Positions 24,644-31,899 of a stretch of DNA of 64,000 nucleotides are shown piece by piece. The stretch spans positions 124,001-188,000 of the forward strand of contig CAWDHW010000010.1 in NCBI GenBank assembly GCA_963802205.1. The letters are read 5' to 3'. Below the pieces are notes generated by a model. It searched no databases and was not told the DNA's origin. It saw only the letters and a list, made by a program, of their open reading frames with translations. Within the stretch, counting starts at the first letter, position 1. Every line of letters begins with the position of its first letter. The stretch is from DYRB01 sp963802205 (GTDB taxonomy: Bacteria > Pseudomonadota > Gammaproteobacteria > Chromatiales > Chromatiaceae). Both the position numbers and the translations under genes were made by a program.

Positions 24644-27234
24644 CACAGCTCACGACGGAAGACGTGGGACCGGGCCGTGGCCAAGTCGTCCCACCCCGGG
24701 CGGTGCGCCAGATCGGTCTTCGCCATCTGGCACAGCACGGTGTTGTAGCAGAAGGCCCCGGCGGGACTCGGCTCATCCAGGGTCAGCATGTCCGGGTTGC
24801 CGGAGCGGTCAATGCCGTTCTCGTCGAGATCCATCCATGCACCCTCGTGGAGGACCAGGACGCCTGGCATGCAGCGCTCTGTGACATAGACGGGCACCAC
24901 CACCTTACCGCGATCGTTCCAGATCTCGACGACGTCTCCGGTCTTGATCCCGTAACGCCTCGCATCGGATGCGTTGACGGTGACCTCCTGCTCGTAGGTC
25001 TCCCGCAACCAGGCGCAGTTGTTGAAGATTGAGTGGGTCCGCCAGCGCGGATGCGGCGAGATCAGGTGCAACGGGAAGTCCTTGGTCTTCGGGCTGTTCA
25101 ACGATTCCCAGGGCTCGATCCATTTCGGGATCGAGGGGATGTGATAGCCGTACTTGGTCTTCTTCCAGTCGGTGATGTGCGCCAGCTCGTTGCACAGGAT
25201 CTCGATCTTGCCCGAGGGTGTCTGGAAGGGCGCCCCGTTTTCGATCTGGTCGCGAAAGGCGACGTGCGGCTTGTCCAGAAGGAACTTGTAGACGCCGTGG
25301 CGCTTGAAGTCCTCCCAACTCATGGCGACGTGCTGGTGGGCCATGACCTTGCCCTCCCACCACTCCCGCAGATAGGCCTCGTCTACCGCATCCGGGTTGA
25401 CGAAATAGCTGCGGTCGGCCTTTGGGTTGTAAGTCTTGCCAAATACGTCCCCCATGCCGGTCTTGTGACCGATGCGGTAGGCCAGCTCGGTGAAGATCTG
25501 GAAGTCCGACTTGGACTCGCCCATGGGCTCGATGACCTTGGGCCGATGGATGTAGTAGTGCCCCTTGTACCAGGGCAGCGCCGCGTCGTGACGCTCGAAG
25601 TGCGTCGCCACCGGCAACAGGACATCGGCATAGAGCCCGGAGGGGGTGATGGTCGAGTCCATGCACACCACCAGCTCCAGCTTGTCGATCGCCTGGATTT
25701 CCTTATTGATATTGGTGAGCTGGTTGAACCAGTCCGAGCCCTGCCAGAAGATACCCTTGATATTGGGCACTACCCCGTCAAGCGCATCGTTGCGCGGCCA
25801 CAACCCCGCCTCCTCGCGGGTGACGTTCGGGTAGTTCAGGACGATGTGCGCCCAGCGATCGGATTTGATGGAGGCAAACCAGACGTTGGCGTACTGGTCG
25901 TAGGGGTAGGCCACGGCCTCCGAGTGCCAGGCCTTGCCCACGCCCTCGGCGCAACCGCCGAGAATGCCGATGTTGCCGGTCATGGCCTGCAGGGCCGCGC
26001 CCATGCGGCTGTACTGCTCGCCATAGGCGTTGCGCCCCGCGGCCCAGGATGCCTTGAGCGCCGCCGGCTTGGTGCGGGCATACATGTCCGCGAGCTTCTT
26101 GATGTCCTCGGCCGAGACGCCGCAGATGTTCGCCGCCCACTCCGGGGTCTTGGGCGTCCCGTCGTACTTGCCGAGGATGTAGTCCTTGAAGTTCTCGGTG
26201 CCGTTGACACTCTGCTTCGCCCAATCGGGCATGGTGCCGGCATCCATCCCGGAGCAGAAGCGGTTGATGAAGCCCTGGTCCTGGAGGTTATTGCTGAAGA
26301 TGTAGTGGGCCATGCCCGCCATCATGGCGGCATCGGTGTTGGGCTTGATGGGGATCCACCAGGCGTCGTAGACCGCCGCCGAGTCCGTGTACTGCGGGTC
26401 GATCAGTACGAACTTGCACCCACGCTGCTTGGCCAGGCGCATGTAATAGAAGGTGTTGCCGCCGTGGAAGGTGTAGGCGGGATTCCAACCCCACATGATG
26501 ATGAGCTTGGCGTGCGCGTAGGCATCGTCCTCGTTGCCATCCTCAATGGTGCCGAAGGTCCAGCGCGAGCTGGTGGTGGTCGCCTGATAGGAAGGTACCG
26601 ACCAGGAATTGGTGCGGCACCCGAACATCCCCATGAAGCGCCCGAGCAGGCCCTCGATCTGGTCAGACTTGTGCAACACCCCGTAGGAGGCCCCGGCATA
26701 GCTCTGGTCCAGCAGGGCCTGGGGCCCGTACTGCTCCTTGATCTCGATCATCTTGGTCGAGACGTGGTCCAGGGCCTCGTCCCAAGTCACGCGCTTGAAC
26801 TTGCCCTCCCCACGCTTGCCGACCCGCATCATCGGGTAGAGCAGGCGCTCGGCGGAGTAAAGCCGCTGGCGATAAGAGCGCCCGCGTAGACATGCACGCA
26901 GTTGCGGCTCCTCCTCGGTGTCCTTACCGAACGCGCCATCAAGCTGATAACGCCCGTCGTCGGTGGACAGGCGAACGATGACATCGCCCTTCTTGTGGGC
27001 CACCAGCATATGGCGCGAGCCGCAGTTGTGGGCGCAACTCGTCACCACGGTCTGGAGATCGTCGTCGCGCGGATAGGGCTCATAGGCAAAGGCCTCGGCC
27101 TCCTTGGTCCGCACCAGGCCGCCAGCCCCCAGGGCCATGGCACCCGCCGCGCTGGTCTTGAGGAAACCGCGTCGCGTCAGATTCAGTCGCGCCTCAAGGG
27201 GGATCGTGTCGTTGATTTCTTTCGTATCGGTCAT
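24643..27234 (-). CDS. TAT-exported molybdopterin oxidoreductase catalytic subunit (DMSO reductase family)
   Basis: 863 residues. The N-terminus has a twin-arginine signal (NLTRRGFLKTSAAGAMALG, residues ~18-36). Molybdopterin-binding landmarks include RACLRGRSYRQRLYS, RVTWDEALDHV, MWGWNPAYTFHGGN, VLIDPQYTDSAAVYDAWWIPIKPNTDAAM, DVLLPVATHFERHD and HPRWRTHS. The FS0 cluster region reads CAHNCGSRH...RACLRG: His stands where DmsA-type enzymes have the third cysteine. The overall pattern is nearest to DmsA-like reductases. No membrane anchor gene (DmsC/PsrC) is present; the pentaheme cytochrome upstream is the likely electron partner. The substrate (DMSO, selenate, sulfur oxyanion or other) cannot be assigned. 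Confidence 0.88.
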   Translation of the reverse strand: MTDTKEINDTIPLEARLNLTRRGFLKTSAAGAMALGAGGLVRTKEAEAFAYEPYPRDDDLQTVVTSCAHNCGSRHMLVAHKKGDVIVRLSTDDGRYQLDGAFGKDTEEEPQLRACLRGRSYRQRLYSAERLLYPMMRVGKRGEGKFKRVTWDEALDHVSTKMIEIKEQYGPQALLDQSYAGASYGVLHKSDQIEGLLGRFMGMFGCRTNSWSVPSYQATTTSSRWTFGTIEDGNEDDAYAHAKLIIMWGWNPAYTFHGGNTFYYMRLAKQRGCKFVLIDPQYTDSAAVYDAWWIPIKPNTDAAMMAGMAHYIFSNNLQDQGFINRFCSGMDAGTMPDWAKQSVNGTENFKDYILGKYDGTPKTPEWAANICGVSAEDIKKLADMYARTKPAALKASWAAGRNAYGEQYSRMGAALQAMTGNIGILGGCAEGVGKAWHSEAVAYPYDQYANVWFASIKSDRWAHIVLNYPNVTREEAGLWPRNDALDGVVPNIKGIFWQGSDWFNQLTNINKEIQAIDKLELVVCMDSTITPSGLYADVLLPVATHFERHDAALPWYKGHYYIHRPKVIEPMGESKSDFQIFTELAYRIGHKTGMGDVFGKTYNPKADRSYFVNPDAVDEAYLREWWEGKVMAHQHVAMSWEDFKRHGVYKFLLDKPHVAFRDQIENGAPFQTPSGKIEILCNELAHITDWKKTKYGYHIPSIPKWIEPWESLNSPKTKDFPLHLISPHPRWRTHSIFNNCAWLRETYEQEVTVNASDARRYGIKTGDVVEIWNDRGKVVVPVYVTERCMPGVLVLHEGAWMDLDENGIDRSGNPDMLTLDEPSPAGAFCYNTVLCQMAKTDLAHRPGWDDLATARSHVFRREL

Positions 27235-27252
27235 GGCAGATCTCCCGTCCGG

Positions 27253-28044
27253 TTAGGGCTTGGCCGCAGAGACCCCGGTCAGGAACCGAGGGTCGGACTT
27301 GGTGGGACGCTCTTTGGCCCACTCGGGGACGACATCCCCGGAGCCCGGCCAGACGTGGCGCGCATAGGGGTAAGGGATACGGTACCAGGCACGCCCGCCG
27401 TGGCAGCCAAAGCAAACATCCGGATCCGCCTGCCCCGCCGCCTCAATGGCCTTCGGCTTGAGGAAGTTGACCTCATGCCGAGCCGTGCGGATGGCCACAT
27501 GGCAGGTCATGCAGTTGTAGCTGAACATGGCCCCGACCTCCCGCCAGTCTCCTGGAGGAACGCCCATAACGGTAGCATTGTGCTTACCGTGGCACATCAG
27601 GCAGATATTGGGGTCGACGTGCTTGCGCTGGGTCAGCGTCGGATCGCCATTGGCAGAGGAATTGGCCGTCTCCTCCCGCGGATCGTTCCCCTGGTGGCAG
27701 GTGGTGCACTTCATATCCATCACCTGCGTGGCGTAATCGGTCACGATGTGACGGCGGTGCAAGGTCTCCTGGTCGCCCTTATAGGTGTCTAGGGTCTGGT
27801 ACCAGGCCAGGGCCTCGCTGGCAGTCACCCCGGCGGGGGACTTGGCCGAAACGCTGGGCTTGAGGACCTCCGCATGACAGGCGAGGCAATCGGCGTCAGT
27901 GGCCTTATCTATCGCGGGCTTGAAGTGGATGGGGTCCCACTTGGCCCGGTGGTAATCGGTAGGGGGCTCAGCCGGATCCGCCGCCCGCACGGGTAGCCAG
28001 ATCGAGCAGACACACAACACGAGAAGGCCGATCACTCTTTTCAT
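27253..28044 (-). CDS. periplasmic pentaheme cytochrome c
   Basis: 263 residues from ATG 28044 (GGAG upstream). A Sec signal peptide (MKRVIGLLVLCVCSIWLPVRA) precedes five CxxCH heme sites: CLACH, CTTCH, CLMCH, CMTCH, CFGCH. Several separate histidines could provide the sixth ligands. No membrane anchor is seen, so it is a soluble or loosely bound periplasmic carrier. It ends 18 bases before the molybdoenzyme gene and starts the operon, so it most likely passes electrons to or from that enzyme in place of a quinol-oxidising membrane subunit. Confidence 0.9.
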   Translation of the reverse strand: MKRVIGLLVLCVCSIWLPVRAADPAEPPTDYHRAKWDPIHFKPAIDKATDADCLACHAEVLKPSVSAKSPAGVTASEALAWYQTLDTYKGDQETLHRRHIVTDYATQVMDMKCTTCHQGNDPREETANSSANGDPTLTQRKHVDPNICLMCHGKHNATVMGVPPGDWREVGAMFSYNCMTCHVAIRTARHEVNFLKPKAIEAAGQADPDVCFGCHGGRAWYRIPYPYARHVWPGSGDVVPEWAKERPTKSDPRFLTGVSAAKP

Positions 28045-28175
28045 ACCACGGCTCCTAAAACCGTCGGTTCCGGGGAAAGGCAAGGCACCCAGTCACTGTG
28101 GACGCGGTCCACCTGTTGCCTGCATGGGCCTCAGGTTCGGCGCGTCATGCTAAGCCGTTGGGACTCACCAAGGAA

Positions 28176-28195
28176 GCGACACCTCCCTGTGTCGC
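28176..28195 (-). terminator. hairpin after the Met-Gly repeat gene
   Basis: GCGACAC-CTCCCT-GTGTCGC, a perfect 7-bp stem ~40 bases downstream of the stop at 28233; on the minus strand it is followed by TTCCTT. Confidence 0.45.
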
Positions 28196-28232
28196 GTGAG
28201 ATCAAACATCCCTCTAGGTCTTCGGAGAACGA

Positions 28233-29509
28233 TTACATCGCCGGGGGATTCCAGCCGCCCATGCCGGACATTCCGCCCATGCCGACTCATGCCGGACATC
28301 CCGCCCATGCCACTCATGCCGGACATCCCACTCATGCCAGTAGCCGGGTAAAAGAAGATCTGACCGTCGGGGGTGATCTGGAAATGCCGCATGCCGGACA
28401 TCCCAGACATGCCGCCCATGCCGCCCATGCCGGACATCCCGCCCATGCCACTCATGCCGGACATCCCGCCCATGCCGGACATCCCACCCATGCCGCCCAT
28501 GCCGGACATCCCGCCCATGCCGCCCATGCCGGACATCCCGCCCATGCCACTCATGCCGGACATCCCGCCCATGCCGCCCATGCCGGACATCCCGCCATGC
28601 CGCCCATGCCGGACATCCCGCCATGCCGCTCATGCCGGACATCCCGCCCATGCCACTCATGCCGGACATCCCGTCCATGCCGCTCATGCCGGACATCCCG
28701 CCCATGCCGCTCATGCCGGACATCCCGCCCATGCCGCTCATGCCGGACATCCCGCCCATGCCACTCATGCCGGACATCCCGCCCATGCCGCCCATGCCGG
28801 ACATCCCAGACATGCCGCCCATGCCGGACATCCCGCCCATGCCACTCATGCCGGACATCCCGCCCATGCCGCCCATGCCGGACATCCCGCCCATGCCACT
28901 CATGCCGGACATCCCGCCCATGCCACTCATGCCGGACATCCCGCCCATGCCACTCATGCCGGACATCCCGCCCATGCCACTCATGCCGGACATCCCGCCC
29001 ATGCCGCCCATGCCGGACATCCCAGACATGCCGCCCATGCCGGACATTCCGCCCATGCCACTCATGCCGGACATCCCGCTCATGCCGCCCATGCCGGACA
29101 TCCCGCCCATGCCGCCCATGCCGGACATCCCGCCCATGCCGCCCATGCCGGACATCCCAGACATGCCGCCCATGCCGGACATCCCGCCCATGCCACTCAT
29201 GCCGGACATCCCGCTCATGCCGCCCATGCCGGACATCCCGCCCATGCCGGACATCCCGCCCATGCCACTCATGCCGGACATCCCAGACATGCCGCCCATG
29301 CCGGACATCCCGCCCATGCCGGCGGCCGGGTAGAAGAAGATCTGCCCGTCAGGGGTGATCTGGAAATACCCGGCCATGCCGGACATCCCAGACATACCGC
29401 CCATGCCGGACATGCCATTCATAGCTGCCGCCGCGCCGCTTCCGGCCAGGGCAAGCCCGACCACAGCAGCAACGGCGGTCTTCCGGAAGCACTTGGTGAT
29501 GGTCTTCAT
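28233..29509 (-). CDS. secreted Met-Gly-Ser repeat protein, frame broken by three indels
   Basis: ATG 29509 starts a clear Sec signal peptide (MKTITKCFRKTAVAAVVGLA...AAAA), followed by MSGMGG-type repeats for hundreds of residues. Two copies of a non-repeat module, FQITPDGQIFFYPA, occur, one near the N-terminus (29.33-29.38 kb) and one at 28.34-28.39 kb. Two one-base losses (CCCGCCATG for CCCGCCCATG, near 28592 and 28618) and one one-base gain (near 28280) break the frame. With these corrected, a single 425-residue protein ending GGWNPPAM results. Roughly every third residue is Met. Met-rich repeats can bind Cu(I), and regular low-complexity secreted proteins also coat periplasmic sulfur globules; neither role is shown. 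Not a CRISPR array. Confidence 0.75.
28240..29420. repeat. ~1.1 kb tandem repeat array (9-27 bp units)
   Basis: Imperfect units such as ATGCCGGACATCCCGCCC and ATGCCACTC follow each other with almost no interruption; the unit length is a multiple of three, so frames on both strands stay open. The only interruptions are the two FQITPDGQIFFYP modules. High internal identity makes this prone to replication slippage and to assembly error. Confidence 0.9.
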
Positions 29510-29569
29510 ATGCCTAATCCTCAATCTCTCGTTTGGTTTTAGTGTGCAGTCGTACGGGGTTGGGCCGAG

Positions 29570-29857
29570 TTACTGGCGATGCCAGCCGCGCAGATCGTAG
29601 TAACCGGGCATCCCCGGATGGATGAAGGGGGTATACCAGTTCCCTTGGTTCTCAAGGAACCGGAGACTCTCCGGATAGGGCTGGGAGATCCCTGTCAGGG
29701 CAGTCTTGTACCAATCCGGGCCCCTAACGACCTCCGTGATGACGGGCGCCCCCTGCGGTCGCTGGGAGGGATCGACACCGGCGACGGGATACCCGGCCCA
29801 GGCGGACGTCGCGCTCCCCAGCAAGACGACAGTACCCACCGTTGTCGCGAATCTCAT
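29570..29857 (-). CDS. small secreted Pro/Tyr/Trp-rich protein
   Basis: 95 residues from ATG 29857 (GGAG nine bases upstream). The signal peptide MRFATTVGTVVLLGSATSAWA is followed by a mature part rich in Pro, Gly, Tyr and Trp: GPDWYKTALTG, QPYPESLRFLENQGNWYTPF, HPGMPGYYDLRGWH. No cysteines or catalytic motif. It lies 61 bases before the Met-Gly repeat gene and is probably cotranscribed with it, so both may belong to one extracytoplasmic structure. The Tyr/Pro-rich composition recalls sulfur-globule envelope proteins of purple sulfur bacteria, but no specific signature was recognised. Confidence 0.75.
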   Translation of the reverse strand: MRFATTVGTVVLLGSATSAWAGYPVAGVDPSQRPQGAPVITEVVRGPDWYKTALTGISQPYPESLRFLENQGNWYTPFIHPGMPGYYDLRGWHRQ

Positions 29858-30264
29858 GTGCTTGCGCTCCACTGACTCTGTACCTCGCTCTCGTCGCTAC
29901 TGCATCTGTGAATGAACCCGAACCCGCGCCAAATCGGCGATGGTTCTACCGCACGGAAGCGCATAGCAGTTTCTATGCCAGCCATCCGCAAGCCCTGCTT
30001 GATCGGCCCGCCCGCGCCTTGTCCGGCGCCGGCCGCAAGCTGGCCTGGCAGCCAATCCTGACGATCTGTCAGCACCCCCGGGGCAGACCCACCTCGGCCG
30101 TTTCACGGTCCTTTTCGCTCCCCCTCTTGCGGACCGAATGAACCAGGGACTCTGCCTCTTATTTCAATCGGTTGCGAAGAAATTACCAACCTTTTCGCTG
30201 CTTCAAATCGCCCCGCCGAGACCCTGCCTGCCATTCCGTCAGGACCACAACCAAGCGACCACCA
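29858..30264. other. intergenic region with a candidate sigma-54 promoter
   Basis: About 400 bases between two minus-strand genes for secreted proteins. It contains the promoter-like sequence at 29966-29980 and an inverted repeat GCATAG-N6-CTATGC (29961-29978) overlapping it. No gene was recognised; short frames here lack ribosome-binding sites. Confidence 0.55.
29966..29980 (-). promoter_or_regulatory. candidate sigma-54 promoter before the small secreted protein
   Basis: TGGCATAGAAACTGC matches the -24/-12 pattern (consensus TGGCAC-N5-TTGC) with the invariant GG and GC ten bases apart. It lies ~110 bases upstream of ATG 29857 and overlaps a GCATAG/CTATGC dyad. Confidence 0.5.
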
Positions 30265-31131
30265 TTAGTTCAGGACCACCACATGGCCGTTGCCGCCGGT
30301 GATGGCAATCTGGTGAATCACTTGCTTGGGGGCACCGACCCCAACAATGCTCACCAGGTAAACGCGGTGTACCTGGCGGATCTTCCCCACCTGGAGGCGG
30401 CCTCCGCCGTGCTCGGCCACCCACGCATCGGCAATCGCCCGGGCATCGACCCAGCGACTCACCGGCAGCTTGACGGTCTCCTCGCGAACCGGTGCAGTCG
30501 CGAACCCCTGGCTCGGAGTGATAGCCTGGGGGGCGAGATCCGCCGTCTTTGGACGCAGCACCAGAGATCCCTGGCGATCACGCTCGACCTGCCAGCCCCT
30601 GCCCCGCAGGACCGCTTCGAGGTCTGCGAACGACAAGTCGGTCGTGGCCGTCGGTGCCACCATTGGTGCCGCCGGAGGGTCCGATACAGGTGGGACGGCC
30701 TGAGGAGTCGGCGGCGAATTGGCCGGATCACCAGCCTTGACAACCGAACCGTCAGAAGCTGGCGCCTGAGAAACCGGCGCCGGAGGGTAGAGCAACGTCG
30801 AACCGTCAGCGGCCCGTTCGATCCACCACCCCACACGGCGCAGCGCGTCCAAGTCCATGCCCGGCGGCGTCTGGGTCGCCACCGCGTCAGCTGCCGGTAC
30901 CTCGACCGCACGGTGTGCCGGGACCGACGCCTCCCCGGCGCCGCCGCTGGCCCTCCCATGCGGCGGATACAATCGCAAACCCTCGCCCTCGACCCGCCGG
31001 ACCTCCCAGCCGGACTGGCGTAGGGCGTCCTCCAGAGCCGAGTCCTCGAGCGGCCCCACCGCCATTGCCAGCATCGGGGCCAAAGCCCCAAGGCACGCGC
31101 CAAGCGTCGCCATGCTCACTTTTCTTTTCAT
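30265..31131 (-). CDS. periplasmic protein with three GW repeats
   Basis: 288 residues with a signal peptide (MKRKVSMATLGACLGALAPMLAMA). Three copies of a ~25-residue unit follow: LEDALRQSGWEVRRVEGEGLRLYPP (~31-56), LDALRRVGWWIERAADGSTLLYPP (~93-117), and LEAVLRGRGWQVERDRQGSLVLRP (~169-193), separated by Pro/Ala-rich linkers. The unit (L-x-x-L-R-x-x-G-W-x-[VI]-x-R...G-x-x-L-x-[YR]-P) is not one I can name. A distinct C-terminal domain (~215-288) has alternating hydrophobic strands. The DG-x-x-(L/F)2-YP pattern recalls the FQITPDGQIFFYP module of the Met-Gly protein downstream. Confidence 0.8.
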   Translation of the reverse strand: MKRKVSMATLGACLGALAPMLAMAVGPLEDSALEDALRQSGWEVRRVEGEGLRLYPPHGRASGGAGEASVPAHRAVEVPAADAVATQTPPGMDLDALRRVGWWIERAADGSTLLYPPAPVSQAPASDGSVVKAGDPANSPPTPQAVPPVSDPPAAPMVAPTATTDLSFADLEAVLRGRGWQVERDRQGSLVLRPKTADLAPQAITPSQGFATAPVREETVKLPVSRWVDARAIADAWVAEHGGGRLQVGKIRQVHRVYLVSIVGVGAPKQVIHQIAITGGNGHVVVLN

Positions 31132-31179
31132 GTGTCCACATCCCCCTCGTCATGCCTTGAACTCAATCTAGTTTTTCTC

Positions 31180-31194
31180 GCAAGGTGCGTGCCG
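31180..31194 (-). promoter_or_regulatory. candidate sigma-54 promoter of the secreted-protein operon
   Basis: CGGCACGCACCTTGC on the minus strand fits the sigma-54 consensus TGGCAC-N5-TTGC at all but the first base. It would start transcription ~37 bases before ATG 31131, whose ribosome-binding site is GAGGGGG. An NtrC-type sigma-54 activator is encoded 2.6 kb away. Confidence 0.7.
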
Positions 31195-31309
31195 GGTGGT
31201 ACCTATCCCCTGCCGTCGCTAGCCAGCGCCTTTCAATGGCCACCCCGACGAGGGCCTCCCGACCTCCAGAGGGTCAGTCTTCGATGTCGTCAGGGGGCCA
31301 GTTTGTGCT

Positions 31310-31433
31310 GTCGCCTAATACCGCATCCCGTTGCCCGCGCTGCTGGACAAGGCGGGCAGATCGCTCCCGAGGCGGAAGGAAAGCCCAACCCAACCGGGGC
31401 ACCACTCGCAAGCAGACAACGGAATTAGGCGAC
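31310..31433. repeat. 124-bp segment bounded by 10-bp inverted repeats
   Basis: GTCGCCTAAT at the left and ATTAGGCGAC at the right are exact inverted copies; the match extends to CCG inside (one mismatch). The interior carries no frame. It could be a solo remnant of an insertion sequence or a MITE of a second family. Confidence 0.5.
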
Positions 31434-31494
31434 AAATTGTCAGGTTACCCAGCCGTTTTTTGGACCACAATGGGAGCGGCTACCCAAAACGAAT

Positions 31495-31809
31495 GGCGTT
31501 GTCTGCGTAAGGTGTTGGTCCGGCGGCGCGCTGATGGCAACCCACTCTTGCAGAAAGAAATTCGCACCGCGAGGCTTAGTGGCCGACCCGAGCTCGGTAA
31601 GGCTCCAACACCTGACGCAGACACAGGCCAATTGCGCTAGACTCAGCACGATATGAGATAAGGCTGCGAGAGCGATCAAGTTTTCAGCCATGCCTGAGTT
31701 AAGTGCCAGACATTTTCTAACCCACTGTTTATCCTGGAAGTAACGCCGTTGATCTGCACCATTTAGATTGGGCCGTCACGTGCTCGCAACATCTAATGCA
31801 GACAGAGCC
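31495..31809 (+). repeat. 315-bp composite inverted-repeat element, copy 1
   Basis: The outer ends are TGTCTGCGTAAGGTGTTGG and CAACATCTAATGCAGACAG (inverted copies of each other). Inside lie two further, inward-facing end copies (31605-31629 and 31687-31705), so the element is two short TIR-bounded units joined by a spacer. The complete structure, spacer included, is found again in reverse orientation at 62870-63183. The end sequence also bounds the element at 1446-1586. Confidence 0.75.
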
Positions 31810-31899
31810 AATCGAATCCCTCCGATGAGTTTGCCAGCCCACCCGGACGGAGAAAGCCACCACCGAGCGGTCGGACAGACTTCCAACCGGAGAACCCCG

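Larger units (their letters stand above)
31195..31899. other. intergenic region between divergent units, repeat-rich
   Basis: About 700 bases between the GW-repeat gene and the sensor kinase. Contains an inverted repeat GTCGCCTAAT...ATTAGGCGAC (31310-31433) and the 315-bp composite repeat (31495-31809). The frame of the kinase extends back into the repeat, which is why a later start was chosen. No further gene was seen. Confidence 0.6.

Noticed and set aside
25033..26889. 618-codon frame antisense to the molybdoenzyme gene
   Set aside because: Shadow of a high-GC gene whose own protein has full domain support.
28240..29420. CRISPR array
   Set aside because: Units are contiguous and 9-27 bp long with no unique spacers, translate to a secreted repeat protein and have no cas genes nearby.
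28373..29542. Long plus-strand frames (up to ~400 codons, His-Ala-Gly-His-Pro or Pro-Met-Pro-Asp repeats) opposite the Met-Gly gene
   Set aside because: They arise because the repeat unit is a multiple of three and lacks stops on either strand. Only the minus strand has a ribosome-binding site, signal peptide and the FQITPDGQIFFYP modules.
31495..31660. Coding frame through the repeat (…CWSGGALMATHSCRKKFAPR…)
   Set aside because: The second copy has a stop in the same place and differences are not concentrated in third positions, so it is not maintained as protein. It may be a fossil.
31605..31708. Integron attC site within the composite repeat (core-like CACCTGAC ... GTTAAGT order)
   Set aside because: Core triplets are imperfect (GTTTAGT in the second copy, CTGAC in the first), no integrase or cassette array is present, and the ends are better explained as terminal inverted repeats.
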